Shown one piece after another: positions 25,212-36,373 of a stretch of 64,000 bases of DNA. A model generated the notes under the pieces. It did not search any database. It worked only from the letters and a program-made list of their open reading frames with translations, and was not told the DNA's origin. Each line of letters opens with the position of its first letter. Position 1 is the stretch's first letter. The position numbers and the translations under genes were made by a program. Source of the DNA: Plantago major. Its lineage: Eukaryota > Streptophyta > Magnoliopsida > Lamiales > Plantaginaceae. The stretch spans positions 20,468,237 to 20,532,236 of the forward strand of contig CM048844.1 in the NCBI GenBank assembly GCA_026545765.1. Direction: 5' to 3'.

Positions 25212-26009
25212 CTACTTTCCGGGGACAAAGTTTGTGGCATAGGACCAGGCATTGTTGTTTACTGGGTCGGCGAGATGGTCAGCTAGGTTTTCCAATGGGC
25301 CCTTTCCGGTAACAATGGCTTGAACGAAAAATCCGAACATGGAGAACATGGCAAGTCGACCGTTCTTGAGCTCCTTAACTTTGAGTTCAGCAAATGCTTC
25401 TGGGTCTTCAGCAAGACCCAATGGGTCGAAGCTACCACCTGGGTAGAGTGGGTCGACCACTTCACCAAGTGGCCCACCAGCAATGCGGTATCCCTCGACA
25501 GCTCCCATTAGAATAACTTGGGTTGCCCAGATGGCCAATATGCTCTGAGCATGAACCAAGCTTGGGTTGCCCAAGTAGTCAAGTCCACCCTCACTGAAGA
25601 TCTGGGATCCAGCCTTGAACCACACAGCCTCACCGAACTTGACACCATTGCGGGCCAAGAGCTCAGGGAAAACACATCCAAGAGCTCCAAGCATGGCCCA
25701 TCTGGAGTGGATCACCTCAAGCTCACGGTTCTTGGCGAAGGTCTCTGGGTCAGCTGAGAGTCCTGCGGTGTCCCAGCCATAGTCACCAGGGAACTCACCA
25801 GTGAGGTAGCTTGGGGACTCACCGGAGAATGGGCCCAAGTACTTGACGCGGTCAGGGCCGTACCATGGGCTGCCAGATGAGGTGGGCTTTGGCTTGGCTA
25901 CTGTCTTTCTCGCACAGACTCTGAAGCTGCTTCTGGTGGTCTCACGTGAGATCTTTGTCGCTGTTCCAGCAAATGCTGAGGAAGAAATTGCCATTGTTGA
26001 GGCTGCCAT
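25212..26009 (-). CDS. Chlorophyll a/b-binding protein of LHCII type I (Lhcb1), copy 2
   Basis: An intact, intronless 265-residue Lhcb1 precursor, the main light-harvesting antenna protein of photosystem II in the thylakoid membrane. It begins [19 protein letters not shown], a typical stromal transit peptide of about 35 residues. The mature part has the [20 protein letters not shown] start, the first helix with [17 protein letters not shown] (Glu and His chlorophyll ligands), the middle [20 protein letters not shown] region, and the third helix with [20 protein letters not shown], ending [15 protein letters not shown]. Compared with copy 3 it has small N-terminal differences ([20 protein letters not shown]). 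It sits in the middle unit of the tandem array. Confidence 0.97.
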   Translation of the reverse strand: MAASTMAISSSAFAGTATKISRETTRSSFRVCARKTVAKPKPTSSGSPWYGPDRVKYLGPFSGESPSYLTGEFPGDYGWDTAGLSADPETFAKNRELEVIHSRWAMLGALGCVFPELLARNGVKFGEAVWFKAGSQIFSEGGLDYLGNPSLVHAQSILAIWATQVILMGAVEGYRIAGGPLGEVVDPLYPGGSFDPLGLAEDPEAFAELKVKELKNGRLAMFSMFGFFVQAIVTGKGPLENLADHLADPVNNNAWSYATNFVPGK

Positions 26010-26094
26010 TGGCTCTACAAGTAAGTGGAGTATTGTTTGATGGCTTTAATGTTAATGAGCTGTTGGTGATGAAAGGTAGAATGTTTAGGAAGTT

Positions 26095-26144
26095 ACTTAT
26101 ACGCTATAGGAGTTGATATTCTCTTATCTTGCAATATCTATATC
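26095..26144 (-). promoter_or_regulatory. Lhcb1 copy 2 promoter: TATA box and GATANNGATA light element
   Basis: Read on the minus strand, tataagta (26095-26102) lies about 85 bp before the ATG, and gatatagata (26135-26144) lies 32 bp further upstream, followed by ccaat in the caatgagagg stretch. The GATA repeat matches the CGF-1/I-box element known from Cab promoters (recalled). The same layout is present in copy 3. Confidence 0.65.
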
Positions 26145-27326
26145 TCTCCTCTCATTGGGTTCACAGATTTTATAGTTGCAAGTTGCTGTGCTCTGTCCAG
26201 TTGGCCATTTCTAGTCCGTCTGCTGTTACAATTTTAACTTCCCTAGTAGACTCCAGTACCCTCCGACCAGAAATGAGCTGGTAAATCTATCTCATGGCTG
26301 AGATTATTTGTTCCCCATCTTGGTTAGAAATGATCCATTACATTATGATTAACTGCCAGAAATTTTAAGATGGGTTGTTAAAATATTTATGAGATTTCTT
26401 TTGAACTTTGAATAAATTGGAGTTTGTTCTTATTACATCGGTACAGCATGCCGTAGGAGTTTGGATCTTCAAACCTTGAGATTGTTGTTATCATCTCCTA
26501 AGTTCTATCCAGTATATGTGTCTGGGAATCTCTCTTTAATATCTTACAAAGCCACAAGATCTGTGAATATGTTTTGTTTTGTATTCATTAGCATTGATAA
26601 CAGAATCATGAGACTTTTTCCGTGTAAGGCAGAGTTAGAAAATGGCCGCATTTCTGTTGGAGAAGAAGTGACCGAGGCCGAGTTTTGACAGCCCCAGTTG
26701 TGCATTAACTGCATTCTGTTTTTGTTGATACATACATACCTTTTGGTTTTATGGTTTATCCTTAAATGAAGGAAAATAAATCAGATTTGGTTATTTTCTT
26801 AAACTTTAATGCTGAATCATTTGACTTATTAATTCTCTTATTTACGTTTGCAATGGTTTGTGGTGAAATTGGAATCTGAAATCTCTACTGGAAAACTAAA
26901 GTTCATGTCCTTTTCTTACTTATTTGACTTGATATGCTTAACGGTAAAATTATGTTCTATACTATTTCTGTGCTTGACTTGGACATGGGGGTATTAGCTC
27001 CATTGTCAGGAGAGAAACAATCTGAACAGGCATGTCTGTAACAGAAGAAAAACTGGTGGGATTGGTTCATGATCTTTTTTTATCCGTTTCTTCCATTTTA
27101 TTTCGAGGTAAGATTTCAACTTCTTCCTGATCAGAATAGAACTGTTGTTCATATTTAGATTTAGATTGAAAAACATTGTTATTTGTTACTACTGAAAAAT
27201 AATGATAGCAAGGTTTTGCATTCATAGTAGTTTAGGCTCACCAAAATTCACATGATATTTCATTAATTCACAGTAATTTTACATTAGCATCCGAAGAGTC
27301 TTAATTTATCACACTCTTTAACTTGT

Positions 27327-28124
27327 CTACTTTCCGGGAACAAAGTTTGTGGCATAGGACCAGGCATTGTTGTTTACTGGGTCGGCGAGATGGTCAGCTA
27401 GGTTCTCCAATGGGCCCTTTCCGGTAACAATGGCTTGAACGAAGAATCCGAACATAGAGAACATGGCAAGTCTACCGTTCTTGAGCTCCTTAACTTTGAG
27501 TTCAGCAAATGCTTCTGGGTCTTCAGCAAGACCCAATGGGTCGAAGCTACCACCTGGGTAGAGTGGGTCAACCACTTCACCAAGTGGCCCACCAGCAACT
27601 CGGTATCCCTCAACGGCTCCCATTAGAATAACTTGGGTTGCCCAGATGGCCAATATGCTCTGAGCATGGACCAAGCTTGGGTTGCCCAAGTAGTCTAGTC
27701 CACCCTCACTGAAGATCTGGGATCCAGCCTTGAACCACACAGCCTCACCGAACTTGACACCATTGCGGGCCAAGAGCTCGGGGAACACGCATCCAAGAGC
27801 TCCAAGCATGGCCCATCTAGAGTGGATCACCTCAAGTTCACGGTTCTTGGCGAAGGTCTCTGGGTCAGCTGAGAGTCCAGCAGTGTCCCAGCCGTAGTCA
27901 CCAGGGAACTCACCAGTGAGGTAGCTTGGGGCCTCACCGGAGAATGGGCCCAAGTACTTAACACGGTCTGGGCCGTACCATGGGCTTCCAGATGAAGTGG
28001 GCTTGGGCTTGCCTGCTGTCTTCCTCGCATAGACTCTGAAGCTGCTTCTGGTGATCTCAGGTGAGATCTTTGTCGCTGTTCCAGCAAATGCTGAGGAAGA
28101 AATTGCCATTGTTGAGGCTGCCAT
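27327..28124 (-). CDS. Chlorophyll a/b-binding protein of LHCII type I (Lhcb1), copy 3
   Basis: A second intact 265-residue Lhcb1 precursor without introns. The mature protein is almost identical to copy 2 ([10 protein letters not shown] here against [10 protein letters not shown]), while the transit region differs slightly ([20 protein letters not shown]). All landmarks of LHCII type I are present: [15 protein letters not shown], the two inverted-symmetry helices with [14 protein letters not shown] and [15 protein letters not shown], and the [16 protein letters not shown] tail. It is the last tandem copy and faces copy 4 head-to-head, with 1.53 kb between the start codons. Confidence 0.97.
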   Translation of the reverse strand: MAASTMAISSSAFAGTATKISPEITRSSFRVYARKTAGKPKPTSSGSPWYGPDRVKYLGPFSGEAPSYLTGEFPGDYGWDTAGLSADPETFAKNRELEVIHSRWAMLGALGCVFPELLARNGVKFGEAVWFKAGSQIFSEGGLDYLGNPSLVHAQSILAIWATQVILMGAVEGYRVAGGPLGEVVDPLYPGGSFDPLGLAEDPEAFAELKVKELKNGRLAMFSMFGFFVQAIVTGKGPLENLADHLADPVNNNAWSYATNFVPGK

Positions 28125-28210
28125 TGGCTAACAAGTAAGTGGAGTATTGTTTGATGGCTTTAGTGTTGATTGAGCTGTTGGTGATGAAAGGGAGAATGGT
28201 TTTAGGAAGT

Positions 28211-28261
28211 TACTTATAGACTATAGGAGTTGATACTCTCTTATCTTGCAATATCTATATC
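28211..28261 (-). promoter_or_regulatory. Lhcb1 copy 3 promoter elements
   Basis: On the minus strand, tataagta (28211-28218) and gatatagata (28252-28261) have nearly the same spacing as in copy 2, followed upstream by ccaatgagagg. The conserved arrangement suggests the same light-responsive control of the intact tandem copies (inference). Confidence 0.65.
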
Positions 28262-29499
28262 TCTCCTCTCATTGGGTTTACATATTCTATAGTTGCTAGT
28301 TGATATGCTCTGTCCAGTTGGCCTTTTTTAGTCCATCTGCTGTTAGAATTTTAACTTTGTAGTAGATTCCAGTATCCTGCAACCTGAAATGAGCTAATAA
28401 ATCTATCTCATGGCTGAGAATTTTTTGTTCCCCATCTTGGTCATAAGCGATCCATTAACGCTGCATATGATTTCTTTCATCCTTTTGAAGTCGAATGACT
28501 GTGCCTAAAATTAATGGGGTGGTTAAAATCTTGATGAATTTTTTATTTTGAAGGGATATCGTTGTTGTGTTTATTACAATAGTACCATGTCGTAGGAGTG
28601 CTTAGGACCTTCGAGGCGAGACTTGGGATTGCTGTTATCGTCTTCCAAGTTCTATCCTGTATGTATTTGGAATTCTCTTTGATATCTTACAAAGCCAGAA
28701 GATGTATTCTCTATGTTTTGTTTGGTACCAGTTAGCATTCATCAGAGGAAAATGCTTGGTTCTTCCGTAGATGTTAAGAAAATGCTTGGGGTATATCGTA
28801 GATGTTAAGAAAATGCTGCATTTCTGTTCAGGTTATAGTGATCGGAGACCGAGTTTTGACAGCCCAGTTGAACATTCCCGTTGTTCTGTGAACCCCCTGA
28901 TTCTGAACTTCGTTCGGATTGAGGCGGAGTTCACAAATGAAGTGATCAGATCTGCTAACGGCCTAGAAGCGACTCGAACCTCAGATATTTGTTTCGATTC
29001 CTTGACAAAAAAATCCGTTATTTCTTAAAATGCAGTATGCAGGAACCTTTTAAAGCATTGTTTGTGTTTCTTCCAGTGTAAAACGTTTAAAGCATGTTTG
29101 ATGCCGTTCTTCAAGTGTTTCTAGGCTACATAAAAGTTCAATTGACTGCAGACAACTTACTGATACTAATTGATTAAGTAACACTTCAATTATGTGTTCT
29201 ATGTTGGTTTTCTTTTCATCTCTTTAGAATAGCAATGTTCAATTATTTCATGAATCACTGCTATCTCCAGATCAAGCATTCTAGGTCCTAATCCAAGGAA
29301 ATCTTAGTTCATCTTTCACAAGGACAGTAATATTATCCATCTACACACATGGCAAACTTCAATTGGCTCCCATCAATTTCTACACACTCTCATTGCTATT
29401 GATATTTTCTCCACCACCAGTTATGTCCCAAAAATCTGACCAGAATTCATGGCTCTAGCAATGGCCATTTGGACTTGGAAAATCCAACCCAAAAATGTC

Positions 29500-29568
29500 A
29501 CTCGACCAATGAGACTACAATAATGATCTCCAAAGATAAAGACCCAATAGCCCAATTACTATATATAC
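29500..29568 (+). promoter_or_regulatory. Lhcb1 copy 4 promoter
   Basis: A TATA box (tatatata, about 29560-29567) lies about 90 bp before the ATG at 29656. Upstream are gaccaatgag (about 29504), aaagataaagacc (GATA core, about 29531) and two further ccaat-like cccaat motifs. The layout differs from the gatatagata promoters of the tandem copies. Confidence 0.6.
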
Positions 29569-29655
29569 CTTACTGGTTTGGTTGTATAACTCAACCCACA
29601 AACAGCTTTCAACTCATTTGATCTTTTACACTTCCTTCTCCTTAATCATCCAACA

Positions 29656-30453
29656 ATGGCAGCCTCCACAATGGCGATTTCTTCCTCATCATTTGCTGGA
29701 ACAGCGGTGAAGAACTCACCCGAGGTCACTAGAAGCACCTTCAGAGTCTATGCGAGGAAGACAGCAGGCAAGCCCAAGCCCACCTCATCTGGAAGCCCAT
29801 GGTACGGCCCAGACCGTGTTAAGTACTTGGGCCCATTTTCCGGTGAGGCCCCAAGCTACCTCACTGGTGAGTTCCCCGGTGACTACGGATGGGACACTGC
29901 TGGACTTTCAGCTGACCCAGAGACCTTCGCCAAGAACCGTGAGCTTGAGGTGATCCACTCCAGATGGGCCATGCTTGGAGCTCTTGGATGCGTTTTCCCC
30001 GAGCTCTTGGCACGTAACGGAGTCAAGTTCGGCGAGGCTGTGTGGTTCAAGGCCGGATCCCAGATCTTTAGCGAGGGTGGCCTCGACTACTTGGGCAACC
30101 CAAGCTTGGTCCACGCTCAGAGCATCCTTGCCATCTGGGCCACCCAAGTAATTCTAATGGGAGCCGTTGAGGGATACCGCATTGCTGGTGGGCCACTCGG
30201 TGAAGTGGTCGACCCACTCTACCCAGGTGGTAGCTTCGACCCATTGGGCCTTGCCGATGACCCAGAAGCATTTGCCGAGCTGAAGGTTAAGGAGCTCAAG
30301 AACGGTAGGTTGGCCATGTTCTCCATGTTCGGATTCTTCGTTCAAGCCATTGTTACCGGCAAGGGTCCATTGGAAAACCTAGCTGACCACCTTGCTGACC
30401 CAGTCAACAACAACGCATGGGCCTTTGCCACCAACTTCGTCCCCGGAAAGTGA
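29656..30453 (+). CDS. Chlorophyll a/b-binding protein of LHCII type I (Lhcb1), copy 4
   Basis: A third intact 265-residue Lhcb1 precursor, on the opposite strand to the tandem array. The mature part matches copies 2 and 3 nearly completely; it ends [15 protein letters not shown] where the others have [11 protein letters not shown], and the transit region reads [20 protein letters not shown]. Its N-terminal segment ([21 protein letters not shown]) is closer to the broken copy 1 than to copies 2 and 3. Promoter and 3' flank are not shared with the tandem units, so it is either the older parent copy or an inverted insertion. The next gene starts only 245 bp downstream on the same strand. Confidence 0.97.
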   Translation: MAASTMAISSSSFAGTAVKNSPEVTRSTFRVYARKTAGKPKPTSSGSPWYGPDRVKYLGPFSGEAPSYLTGEFPGDYGWDTAGLSADPETFAKNRELEVIHSRWAMLGALGCVFPELLARNGVKFGEAVWFKAGSQIFSEGGLDYLGNPSLVHAQSILAIWATQVILMGAVEGYRIAGGPLGEVVDPLYPGGSFDPLGLADDPEAFAELKVKELKNGRLAMFSMFGFFVQAIVTGKGPLENLADHLADPVNNNAWAFATNFVPGK

Positions 30454-30697
30454 GCTTTAGAAATTTCAAATTGAGCTGTGAGTTGTGTAGTTTGAACTCA
30501 CACTGTGCTTGAATTTTATTTGTTGAATTAAGTGGGAGTTTCCAGCACCAATGATCTGTTTCTGTTGTAAATGTTGGATCTTAATGGATGATATTTGAAA
30601 TTTTTGCATCTATTGTAAATAAATGTTTATGCTTCTATAAAACCATAAATCACTCTTGCAAATCATCAGTAACAGAACAACTACAGAAGAATGAAAT

Positions 30698-31393
30698 ATG
30701 CCAAAATCTTCAGTTAACAAACATGGCCAATTTTTCAATTCAATCAAACAACTGGAAAAAAGACTCAAACTTGATAACAATCCACCACCACCCACCACCG
30801 CTCTGCCGCCACCGGAGCCGGAGGCCGTACGCATAGAGCACCAAGAGAACAGCCACACCACACAAAACTCAGACTCTCTTGGCACCCCAATGTACCTATA
30901 CCATAGCGCCAATTCAATCGGTTCAATTGTACCAGAAACTGAAACCCCACGAGAATTTCTCTCAAGCCCTAATTTTTCACCCAAAGGCAAAACCCCAGTT
31001 GAAGAAAACCAAGCTGGAATCGAAGAAACACTCAATCAGGACGAAAGACTCAATCTTGGCAAAGAAATTGAGCTGATGATGCAGCTACTGGGCTTGTCGG
31101 ATTCCGAAGAGCCGAAGAACATGTTGAGCCATTTCGAAGCGGGTTGCGATGATGAGTTTTATGAGCGCATTGTTGGGGTGAAGGGTCCAAAGAATGGGAA
31201 GGAAGTGGGGAGATTGGATGGGTGGATTAAACATCTGTTGAATGGTGAGGTGAAAGAGCCATTTAGGTTGGCTCATTTGCTGTTAGGGAAAGCTGCTCTT
31301 TCGTATTCTGGTGATAATTCGAATGGTTTTGGAGAATTGGAGTTTCCTTGCACTGTTGATGAGTTCTTGCAGAATGATCCACCTTCAGAATAG
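30698..31393 (+). CDS. Uncharacterised plant protein, intronless
   Basis: A 231-residue single-exon reading frame. The N-terminus is basic and polar (MPKSSVNKHGQFFNSIKQLE), followed by a Pro-rich low-complexity stretch (PPPPTTALPPPEPE, about 28-42) and an acidic middle. The C-terminal half (about 135-231) looks like a folded domain, with GRLDGWIKHLLNG, EPFRLAHLLLGKAAL and a closing ELEFPCTVDEFLQNDPPSE. I recall similar 'DGWIKH...RLAHLLLGKA...EFL.NDPP' proteins of unknown function in other eudicots, but cannot name the family. No signal peptide or membrane segment is visible. The start ATG is the first in frame. No function is proposed. Confidence 0.75.
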   Translation: MPKSSVNKHGQFFNSIKQLEKRLKLDNNPPPPTTALPPPEPEAVRIEHQENSHTTQNSDSLGTPMYLYHSANSIGSIVPETETPREFLSSPNFSPKGKTPVEENQAGIEETLNQDERLNLGKEIELMMQLLGLSDSEEPKNMLSHFEAGCDDEFYERIVGVKGPKNGKEVGRLDGWIKHLLNGEVKEPFRLAHLLLGKAALSYSGDNSNGFGELEFPCTVDEFLQNDPPSE

Positions 31394-32098
31394 CCTTGTC
31401 ATATCGTTTAATGGCGAATTTGCACGGCTGGCTGTCGAGGCATCTGTTGCAGGTCCAATACGCTAGTAGTCTTGATTGTCTCAAGTGACAAGGGGCTTGC
31501 GGATTTAAAAAATATGTTATAGAGGTTATGTGTAAATAGGTGTAATGATGCAGAACAAAAATGCAGTATCTTTGATTGATGCTTTGTCGAGTTCCTGGTT
31601 AAAGAGAAACAACTATTACTATCTCTGTTATGTTTATACTTGAGCTCAAGACTTCTGCGTTGTAGAAAGTTCTTATCCAAATTATTGTTATTCCGATCAT
31701 TTGAATGCTTGTGATCGAAAAAATGGGATGTCTGTTGTGAACACATCGCCCTTATGCAGACGGGATCTATCAGTTAACCTAAGTAATATCTACCCAATTC
31801 AGATGGCATATTCTAACAAGAATGTAGCCGCAAGAATCTTCTTCTCCATAAAGAACCGCAGTTGGCCTACTTCACTTTCGCCTTAGATTTATTTGTTTCA
31901 CTCTGGCAATTTTTCCGGGTCAAAGAAATGCAGAGTGAATGACGAAACATTAGACATGCCATAACGTTCATCAACATGACAGCTTTTCTTGCAAATTGAT
32001 CTCAAGGTCTATAAATGAGAGCAACATGATGATCTCCTAAAGTCATTCATTCTCCATCTATAATCTGCTAATCCAAATACACTTGCAATTTATATTCA
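31394..32098. other. Intergenic region
   Basis: No gene or recognised repeat is seen. The right part is the promoter and leader of the X8 gene; I see no convincing TATA box that I would place with confidence. Confidence 0.4.
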
Positions 32099-32768
32099 AT
32101 GGCTAACTTAGGCCTTCTTATTCCTACTTTGCTCATCCTTTCAGGTATATATTTAGTCACAAAAGCTTGCATCTTTATTTTTCTGGCTTTAGATGCTAAT
32201 ATAGGAGTACTGGTTTTGTGTACTGCCAGGTCTACTTCTGAAGCCTGTAACTAGTCAGGCAGCTGGTCAGGTAAGATGGACTCATGGAATCAAGAACGTG
32301 TGTTTTAAATTTTACTCGTGAATAAATATTTAGGCACGTGAAATCTCAGGGAAAAAAAATCCATGTATTGCGACAGGGGTCATGGTGTATTGCTAGCCCA
32401 TCAGCATCGGATGAGGCACTGATGGACAACATAAACTTCGTTTGCCAAGAGGTGGATTGCAGCATAATTCAACAGGGAGGCGATTGCTTTTACCCTGCTA
32501 CCTCGGTGAACCATGCTTCAGTTGTTATGAATCTGTATTACCAGAAACTGGGAAAGCACCATTGGAATTGTGACTTCAAGAAAACTGGTGTTCTTACTGT
32601 CACTGACCCCAGTAAGCATTTTTACTCTACCTATATATGCAGGACAAAGTTACAAAACACCCCTTTAAAATGTGACACTTATATGTTCTTGAGTTGCACA
32701 GTAGTGACTTGTTCGTTCTGGTTTTTCTTGAAGGTTTTGGGAACTGCAGGTTCAAATGCACGCACTAG
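32099..32768 (+). CDS. Single X8-domain (CBM43) secreted protein, callose-binding-like
   Basis: Four exons (32099-32144, 32230-32270, 32350-32611, 32734-32768) join in frame to 127 residues. Residues 1-26 form a signal peptide (MANLGLLIPTLLILSGLLLK plus PVTSQA). The rest is one X8/CBM43 module, a (1,3)-beta-glucan-binding domain found at the end of plant glucanases and in plasmodesmal callose-binding proteins: GSWCIASPSASDEALMDNIN (39-58), then Cys-rich NFVCQEVDCS, GGDCFYPATS, MNLYYQKLG, HWNCDFKKTG and the final FGNCRFKC. There is no glucanase catalytic domain and no GPI-anchor tail, so the protein is probably secreted to the cell wall. Exon 3 was started at the acceptor tctcag (32344-32349), because the preceding aaatatttag acceptor would give a frameshift and stop. 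Confidence 0.85.
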
Positions 32769-33186
32769 GATTTCAAAGTGTCATTGTTTGCGTATCAGGA
32801 TTAAACAAATCGCGATTTATATTAGTAAATCATTCTGTATTGACTAGCATATTGGCAGATTTTTCATGAATTGGAATGTTGCAACAGCACTGGTATTGTA
32901 TTTAATTGCACTGAGTATGAGGTTATGGTATCCAACTATCCATGGCCAGGTAATGCTGAAAATTACATACAAGTCCGAGCTACGTTAGTTTCTGGCTTAA
33001 CAGCCCTGATGTTATCAACAATGTGAACATCGAACTATCATCCTGCCGTTATAAATAATGTGAACAACGACCCAAGTACTGAGAAAAAACTAATTGATTG
33101 CATTTTTTGAGAAATTGTGTGCAATTAATGAAAACGAGTAGAAGCGTTAAAATGGAGGTTTTATAGTCATACATTCATAAAAGCTA
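32769..33186. other. 3' flank of the X8 gene
   Basis: Nothing recognisable. A stretch at about 32855-32940 is open in one frame but has no supporting splice or family evidence. Confidence 0.4.
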
Positions 33187-33448
33187 CTTCCTCCGTCCTG
33201 GGAATAGATTCCCATTTTGTCATTTTGGATGTCTCAAACAAAACTTCCCATTTCCATTTTTGGCAATCATCCATCCAACCTGAACATTAAATATACTCAA
33301 AATTAAACCCAATCACATTATTTTATCCAACTTTCAACTTTAAAAATCAATTTGAATTATCCACTAGTACTATTTAACCAAAAATAATATATACCTTATT
33401 TTCCCCACTCAAAAAGTAAACGGAAAGCTATTCCCGAGACAGAGGAAG
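33187..33448. mobile_element. Stowaway MITE
   Basis: Terminal inverted repeats cttcctccgtcctgggaata and its imperfect complement tattcccgagacagaggaag, flanked by TA duplications (33185-33186 and 33449-33450). The size (262 bp), TA target and 'CTCCCTCCGT'-type ends are typical Stowaway (Tc1/mariner) features. A truncated relative is in SS4 intron 3. Confidence 0.9.
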
Positions 33449-33689
33449 TAAAAGCCAGACATATGTTGTTAAGTATAAATGTAGTGTTTTGAACGATATC
33501 AATAACGTCTTACATGTATTATAATGTCGATGTTTTTAGTTAAAACATGTTATGCATTTGATCAGACTGTAACAATAATGTTTATCGGGCTTCTAGGTCA
33601 CTCTCTCCAATGTTGGCTCGCAACCTCGCATATTGTTTAAACGGTTATAAATCTAATGAATTTGAAAAGTGAGATAAATCTATGACCGG

Positions 33690-34045
33690 ACCACTAATGG
33701 GCACCCTACCAAGTGATTCTGGAAGTCTCGGTTACGCAGTGAGGACAAAGTGTGCGAAATGACTTGTGTTGATGCGAGGGTGAATGTAATCGCCGAAAAG
33801 TTTAAAGTCAAATTTTAAAGGATCGAGAACGATACTCATACTAACATGGTGCACCTTTCTTTTCGGGAATTCACCCATAAGTCCAGAGTTAAGCGTGCTT
33901 GCTCTGGAGAAATCTTATGATGGGTGACCAATTGGAAAGTCTCCCGGTTCGCGTACAAGTGGGACAAAATGTGCGGACAGTGATTAATGAAGATATCACC
34001 AAGAAACTCACTGCGTGGCTAATTTATTAGTGGTGGGATCGTTAC
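33690..34045 (+). mobile_element. 5S rRNA-derived TRIM remnant (Cassandra-like)
   Basis: At about 33888-33931 the sequence carries gagttaagcgtgcttg and gatgggtgacc, the internal A- and C-box regions of plant 5S rRNA, followed by ttggaaagtctcccggttcg. A shorter diverged copy of the downstream part lies at about 33703-33770 (gtgattctggaagtctcggt). Cassandra TRIM elements are known to carry 5S sequence in both LTRs, so this is best read as two partial LTRs close together. Exact ends and target duplication are not clear. It is not a functional 5S gene: the body is too diverged. Confidence 0.65.
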
Positions 34046-34497
34046 ATAAACAGTGAGGAACAATTCCAATTTGAGCTGAAAATACAATTTGAGCTGAAAA
34101 TACATCCATCATCCAGGGCATTTCCTCTGTGGACTTTTTCTGTTGACAATTTCCTTGAATATGCAGAACAAACAATCCATTTCCATATCAAAATTCCTAA
34201 GTTTGTCATTTGTTTTTTAATCCTCTCACTCAAACCTTTCCATGTTCATTTTTGACAATTGAAGTCCATACCTCATTATAATCATCATAGAGTAGAGTGT
34301 ATGAAGAAAAATATACATCTTCGGAGAAATCATTAATTAGATTACTAGCAAATTAACCAGGAGAAGAAATTAAAGCAATGAACAAATTAATTCGTTACCC
34401 AAGTTAGAAGAAAGGTAAAAAAAATTAATTTCTTTCAAATTTACAACAAATTAAAAAACTCAAGAAAAGAACAATAGATGATGGGTGGTTGATCAGA

Positions 34498-34761
34498 TCA
34501 GAAGTGACCGCAACCGCAAAAGAGGAAGAAGAAACAGAGCCTAGAAGCGAGAAAAATGGCTTCAAAAACCGAAACGATCCTAAAAATGATGTGATCAACG
34601 AACCAATTCTGCAAGCTGAAATCCCCACGCCTCCATTTCCACCGCAAACCCGTTGAGATCTTCGATTTCCACCGCCTTGAACCTCCATCGTTGCTCATTC
34701 CTGCTTTTTTGTTCAGCCTCTTGAATAACAGTGAGAAATTACAAGACTGCTTCTTCTCCAT
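34498..34761 (-). CDS. Small putative membrane protein with CGCG(H)F-type tail
   Basis: An 87-residue frame starting MEKKQSCNFSLLFKRLNKKA, basic in its first 45 residues (RRWKSKISTGLRWKWRRGDF) and hydrophobic at the end: a membrane segment (about 55-80: FVDHIIFRIVSVFEAIFLAS) ends in a Cys-rich LCFFFLFCGCGHF tail. I recall short plant proteins with similar 'FVD.I.FRI.S..EA..L...LCFF.LCCGCHF' ends of unknown function, so I keep it as a likely gene. Alternative: a chance ORF, as there is no other support, and a second overlapping minus frame exists. Confidence 0.5.
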   Translation of the reverse strand: MEKKQSCNFSLLFKRLNKKAGMSNDGGSRRWKSKISTGLRWKWRRGDFSLQNWFVDHIIFRIVSVFEAIFLASRLCFFFLFCGCGHF

Positions 34762-35127
34762 AGCTGCTTTTCTTCTTATTCTGACTCGAAATTGAATGAG
34801 CTGATTAAAATTTGAAGAGATTTGTATTTGTGATAAATTAATTAAAGGATTTTGTTTCTTTATAGGTGAGGAAAAGAATGGGGGGTTTGATTTTGGAAGG
34901 TTCGGAGAAGTTGAAAATCGTGTATAGAATAGATGAGCAGTGCACGACTGGAGGTATATTCAACCGGTCCGACTTTACGTGGGTGTGTCATTAGAATTAG
35001 AAGGGGGCGGATCGAAAAATGCATGTGACTATTATATAAAGGAGTAGAACAAATTATATATAATAATCATCACTTATTCGCGGGAAACACCAACATATTT
35101 TTTTGAGCGAATAGATAATGCATATTT

Positions 35128-36112
35128 TGTTGGGGAATTGGTTGCAAGAGGCAACTAAGTGTGGTTGCAAGAGGCAACCAAGAGAAAGCTAAAAATTGTT
35201 ATGTGTTATAATGTGTTAAGTGGGTAACTTTGAGCAATTAATTATCTAAGTTCCACCACTCGGTTTTGCGTGTTCTTTAGTTCGTTGCGAAGTGGGATCA
35301 TGAAACCGAAATGGTATAAGATCGGAGATAACCAATTAAAGGTGTGAATGATAAATTGGCTCAAGGTAAAATTAGTTGAGACTTGTTTTTTGCAATTGTC
35401 CCATTGGAAACATATGGAAGGAAAGAGTAGTAGAAAGGTATGCTTGTGTTTCATGGTCACAAGTGTGTGTTGTGGTTATGGCAAACCTCCTACAGCAGGG
35501 AGAGAAACATTTGAACTGAAAAATTCCAAGCAAATATGGTCGAATATTAATCTTTTTACTACAATTTTCCATGGAACGCAACTTTTGGCCTTCCCAGAGA
35601 TTTTCCAGATTGTTCCACTTAAATGTGAAGATGTAACGCATTACTCTGAGCTTAAATGTTGCAGCATCAATTTGGCTACTAATGGTGATCAGAGCTGTTA
35701 CGTTTCTACAGCTATATATACCACTCCCTCACTTGACAAACATGCATCAGAAATCCTTCTTCCCTTCTCTTCTCTGTTTTTCTTTCTGCACTTTAGATAT
35801 TCGAGTGTTCTTCACCACAGAAGTTCGAGACTGAGCTTACCGAGCTTCCAGGTGGTTCTTTGAGATTGGACGTTGTACCTTGGGAGCTAATTGTCCGAGG
35901 AAGGCCTGAAGCTTACTAAAGGCGGACAAATTTAGCTTAAGGGGAAGTGGTCTCACTACTGACTCGTCCAGGATTAAATCCGAACCTGTGTTTTTGTTTT
36001 TGTTTGTGTAATCAAGTTTCAGTAAGTGTTGATAGTTTTTTATTCCTGTACTGTTGTCATATATTTTTCATACTGACCTTTGTTGCAGCTAAACTTATAA
36101 TCGGATCCAACA
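35128..36112. mobile_element. Solo LTR (985 bp) of a retrotransposon
   Basis: The element begins TGTTGGGGAATT and ends GGATCCAACA, i.e. it carries perfect TGTTGG/CCAACA terminal inverted repeats, and is flanked by an exact 5-bp duplication TATTT (35123-35127 and 36113-36117). Both are hallmarks of an LTR left after recombination between two LTRs. No internal gag-pol sequence or second LTR is in the window. A tandem duplication of gttgcaagaggcaac sits near the left end, and ctatatata at about 35711 may be its TATA box. The 171-residue frame inside (35348-35863) is LTR sequence and not a gene. Confidence 0.85.
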
Positions 36113-36373
36113 TATTTTTCATTTAGATATAATCATCATACATCGTTTTTTTTTTTTTTAAACTACCAAAAAAAGGGCTCTCAACCAGAACCAAAATATA
36201 GCTAACAAGTACTCAACCTACACAAAAGTGTAAAATGTGCTTGGGATTCCTTGTTGGCTACATTGAGATTGAATATTTATAGGTGGGTTATATGGGTATG
36301 AATAAATTAAGTTTTCTCCGCCCCTGGTCATCACTTTATGACAACACCCTTTCCCCTTTCCTTTTTCTTTTTC

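Noticed and set aside
33888..33931. A 5S rRNA gene
   Set aside because: Only the internal promoter region is similar; the rest does not match 5S rRNA, and the partial second copy points to a Cassandra-like element.
35348..35863. 171-residue plus-strand frame
   Set aside because: It lies wholly inside the solo LTR and has no recognisable domain.
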